Assembly: GCF_021696945.1 (NCBI RefSeq)
Contig: NZ_JACYHE010000005.1
Location: 1-64,000, forward strand
Length of the DNA: 64,000 bases
From: Streptomyces sp. JJ36
GTDB lineage: Bacteria; Actinomycetota; Actinomycetes; Streptomycetales; Streptomycetaceae
Reading direction: 5' to 3'
Positions 61,892 through 64,000 of this stretch are shown one piece after another (the first letter of the stretch is position 1; every line of letters begins with the position of its first letter). Under the pieces are notes generated by a model. That model saw nothing but the letters and a program-made list of their open reading frames with translations, was not told where the DNA came from and ran no database searches. The position numbers and the translations under genes were made by a program.

Positions 61892-63828
61892 CGGCCGTCC
61901 TCCTCCCGGCCCCGCGGGCCGTCGTCACGGGTCGGAGAGCGGTCCTCCGCGGCCGGCGGGCCGGAACCCGGCGCCTCCGGGCGGTCGCCGGTGTGGGTGG
62001 CCCACTCCAGCAGCCCCAGGAAGGCCCGGTTGAGCAGGGTGCTGTCCGCCGGGCGCAGCGGCCGCTGCGCGCGCAGCAGCGCCTGGCCGTACAGGGACTC
62101 GACCGCGGTGCCCGCGAGTTCGGCGTCGGGCAGCCCGGCGATGCGGCGCACCAGCGGGTTGTGGTGGTTGAGCACGAGGCGGGCTCGGGGCGCGGAGCCG
62201 CGCAGCGAGCTGAGGATGTCGTTCCACAGCGCGTCGGCGTTCTCCTGTGCGAGGGCGCGGTCGCGCTCCTGCCGGGACTGCCGGTCGTCGAGGTAGAGGG
62301 CGGGCACGGCGACCGGCTGGAAGGCGCGCAGCGCGACGTCGCAGTCGAGCGGGTCGAGCCGGGTACGGGCGGTGGCGAGGAAGGAGGCCAGGGCCAGCTC
62401 GGCGGAGGGGTCGACCGGGTCGAGCCGGTCGGTCACGGCCCCGGCGTCCAGCTCGGTGACGGTGACGCCGGCCCGGATACGGGGCAGCAGGGCGAGCAGC
62501 TCGGCGTCGTAGGCGTAGCCGGCGTTGACCACGCCGAGCCCGTGCGCGGCGGCGATGGGCGCGATCTGCCGGAACTCCTCCACGGTGCGGGTGAAGTGGA
62601 TCTCCGGGTGCGCGGCGGCGAACTCCGCGAGGTCGGTGGTGCCGTCGCTGGTCTCGAACGGCAGCCAGGGCAGCATCAGGTCGAGCAGCCCGGTGTCGTG
62701 GCGGGCGAGGGACTTCACCCCGAGGTGGTGCACCCGCAGGAAGGCGGCGAGCCGCTCCGGCTCCCCGGCGGCCAGCTCGGCGAGCCACTCCCGGATTCGG
62801 GTGCCGAGCGCGTCCCGGACCGCGGCGAGGGTGTCGTCGTCGTAGAGGTTCTCGCGGGAGGCGGTGGGCCGCAGGGTGTCGGTGTCGATCACGGCGCGGA
62901 CGAAGAAGGCCCACTCCGGCAGCAGGTTGTCCGCGTGGTCGGTGAGCAGCATGCCCTTGAGGTGCACGCGGTGCCCGGCGCGGTGTGCGGGGCTGGTCGG
63001 CTCGGGCAGCACGTACGCCACCCCGCGCACGCCGGCGACGGGCACGTCCAGGTCGATCGTGTCGAGCGGGGTGAAGCCGAAGACCTCGGCGCAGTGCCCG
63101 GCGAGGGCGACCCGGCGGGCGGCGGGGCTCGGGTGCCGGCGCTCCCACACCGCGGGCCGGTCGGTGACCTCCCGGGGCGTGCCGTCCTCGCCGGCGAAGG
63201 TGATGTCGTACGGCAGCAGGGAACCGAAGTCCCGGGCGAGCTCCTCGACCCGGCCGGGCGCCAGCCACTCCTCGGCGCCGGGGCGTGGCCGGAGCACGAC
63301 CGTGGTGCCGGGCGCGGGGCGCGCCTCGCCGGGCAGGGCCCGCACGGTGTACGACCCGTCGTCCGCGGCCCGCCACTCCACCGGCCCGGCCTCCGGCGTA
63401 CGGGCGGAGCGGGTGATCACGCGGATCTCGCGGGCCACGACGAAGCAGGCGAGCAGGCCGATGCCGAACTGCCCCAGGAACTCCCGGCGGGCGGTCTCCA
63501 GCCCGTGCTCCCCGCCGCGCTTGGAGCTGCGCCCGATGGTGGCGAGCAGGGTGTGCACCTCGTCGGCGGTCAGGCCGATGCCGGTGTCCTCGACGGTGAG
63601 CGCGCCGCCGGCGGCGGTCAGCCGGATGTGGGCCCCGGCCTGCGGGTCGTGGGCGCGGCGGGCCGTGACGGCGTCCACGGCGTTCTGCAGGAGCTCGCGG
63701 ACGTAGACCCGCGGGCTGGAGTAGAGGTGGTGGGAGAGCAGGTCGACCAGGCCGCGGAGATCGACCTGGAAGGAGCGGGCGTCGGCGGGGGTGGCGGCCC
63801 CCGGGCGCGCGCCGGTGGACGACGTCAT
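61888..63828 (-). CDS. Hsp90-family molecular chaperone (HtpG-like)
   Basis: 646 residues. The GHKL ATPase domain shows VYVRELLQNAVDAVTARR, VEDTGIGLTADEV and FLGQFGIGLLACFVVA (lid and G2 region). The middle domain contains HRAGHRVHLKGMLLTDHADNLLPEWAFFVRAVIDTDTL and TASRENLYDDD, with the conserved catalytic-loop Arg. The C-terminal part (about 430-600) is diverged and followed by a charged tail ending GREEDGR. It probably uses ATP to remodel client proteins. The pairing with a TPR protein is notable. It starts at an ATG at 63828 after a promoter region of about 170 bp to the window end. Confidence 0.92.
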   Translation of the reverse strand: MTSSTGARPGAATPADARSFQVDLRGLVDLLSHHLYSSPRVYVRELLQNAVDAVTARRAHDPQAGAHIRLTAAGGALTVEDTGIGLTADEVHTLLATIGRSSKRGGEHGLETARREFLGQFGIGLLACFVVAREIRVITRSARTPEAGPVEWRAADDGSYTVRALPGEARPAPGTTVVLRPRPGAEEWLAPGRVEELARDFGSLLPYDITFAGEDGTPREVTDRPAVWERRHPSPAARRVALAGHCAEVFGFTPLDTIDLDVPVAGVRGVAYVLPEPTSPAHRAGHRVHLKGMLLTDHADNLLPEWAFFVRAVIDTDTLRPTASRENLYDDDTLAAVRDALGTRIREWLAELAAGEPERLAAFLRVHHLGVKSLARHDTGLLDLMLPWLPFETSDGTTDLAEFAAAHPEIHFTRTVEEFRQIAPIAAAHGLGVVNAGYAYDAELLALLPRIRAGVTVTELDAGAVTDRLDPVDPSAELALASFLATARTRLDPLDCDVALRAFQPVAVPALYLDDRQSRQERDRALAQENADALWNDILSSLRGSAPRARLVLNHHNPLVRRIAGLPDAELAGTAVESLYGQALLRAQRPLRPADSTLLNRAFLGLLEWATHTGDRPEAPGSGPPAAEDRSPTRDDGPRGREEDGR

Positions 63829-64000
63829 GACGGATCACCTCGCGTACGCGAACACAGTGGTGGCTGAACGATCGCGAGGCTGTCCCCCCTCACGGATCGC
63901 GAAGTGCCTCACAGCGTAGGGCGGGCCACCGACAGAACTCCCGTGGTTTTCGCCCGCGGCGGGAACCGCTCCCGCGGGGGAGCGAACGGAAGCGGGTCCG
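63829..64000 (-). promoter_or_regulatory. Promoter region of the Hsp90/TPR operon
   Basis: 172 bp to the window edge with no gene. Just upstream of the start, in minus-strand sense, lies CGTACGCGAGGTGATCCGTC, giving AGGTGA as ribosome site. Short inverted sequences (CGCGTACGCG at about 63842-63851, TGTGTTCGC) are present, but none is long enough to call an operator. Confidence 0.4.

Overview
The window is actinobacterial chromosome, almost certainly from Streptomyces or a close relative. The DNA is very GC-rich and coding frames have strongly G/C third positions. GTG starts and 4-bp ATGA/GTGA gene overlaps are common. The gene families are typical of Streptomyces: Scr1-type XRE regulators with DUF5753, DUF397, stand-alone RsbW-like ATP-binding proteins, DUF5926, PF04672 methyltransferases, and an ECuC/Sco/DtpA copper cluster. 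From memory, the order pheA-serS-HAD hydrolase-ABC pairs on one side of the copper/DyP cluster, and aminopeptidase P-PP2C-primase-DUF5926-GDPD-HtrA on the other, matches the conserved core of the S. coelicolor chromosome. No database search was possible, so this is family-level recognition.

Layout. 1-5.9 kb: end of a receiver-domain signalling protein, an acyl-CoA ligase, a SigE-family sigma factor, a secreted DUF1906 protein and a tiny secreted Asn-rich protein. 5.9-7.6 kb: a gene-free block holding a large imperfect inverted duplication with two related hairpins near its centre, followed by a small Pro/Gly/Ala-rich protein. 8.3-14 kb: TetR plus a MacB-like ABC exporter and two small membrane proteins. 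14-19.2 kb: accessory small genes (DUF6928-like with a TTG start, DUF488, a secreted protein, HVA1/DUF2945, a DUF2231-Rieske fusion, a GNAT) and tRNA-Ser(UGA). 19.4-30 kb: core genes (HtrA protease, GDPD, ATP-binding protein, DUF5926, primase/polymerase-like protein, PP2C phosphatase, aminopeptidase P). 30-35.3 kb: methyltransferase, DUF397, two XRE regulators, an epimerase and an RsbW-like protein. 35.6-42.7 kb: copper delivery cluster (membrane protein, YcnI, Sco lipoprotein, ECuC lipoprotein, CopC-CopD fusion, Tat-exported DyP peroxidase). 42.8-46.4 kb: pheA, serS and a Cof-type phosphatase, with DnaA-box-like sites between pheA and serS. 46.5-49.8 kb: a small island with a broken hsdR remnant joined to a truncated XRE gene, an ATP-binding protein and DUF3800. 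49.9-53.7 kb: two ABC-2 ATPase/permease pairs. 54.1-59.3 kb: alpha/beta hydrolase, MerR regulator, K+-channel-like NAD-binding protein, ArsR-SRPBCC pair and a luciferase-like oxidoreductase. 59.3-63.8 kb: a TPR protein translationally coupled to an Hsp90-family chaperone.

How the genes fit together. The clearest functional unit is the copper relay: YcnI, ECuC and Sco as extracytoplasmic copper carriers, CopCD for import, and DtpA as exported peroxidase. Regulation appears mostly local. There are perfect inverted repeats in front of XRE, DUF397 and ArsR genes and inside the epimerase/XRE divergent promoter. The best candidates for something undescribed are the inverted duplication at about 6.29-7.53 kb with its paired hairpins, the 13-codon leader ORF fused by TGATG overlap to the PP2C phosphatase, a Cys-x-Cys-x-x-Cys upstream ORF overlapping the copper gene ycnI, the DnaA-box cluster upstream of serS, and the Hsp90-TPR pair.
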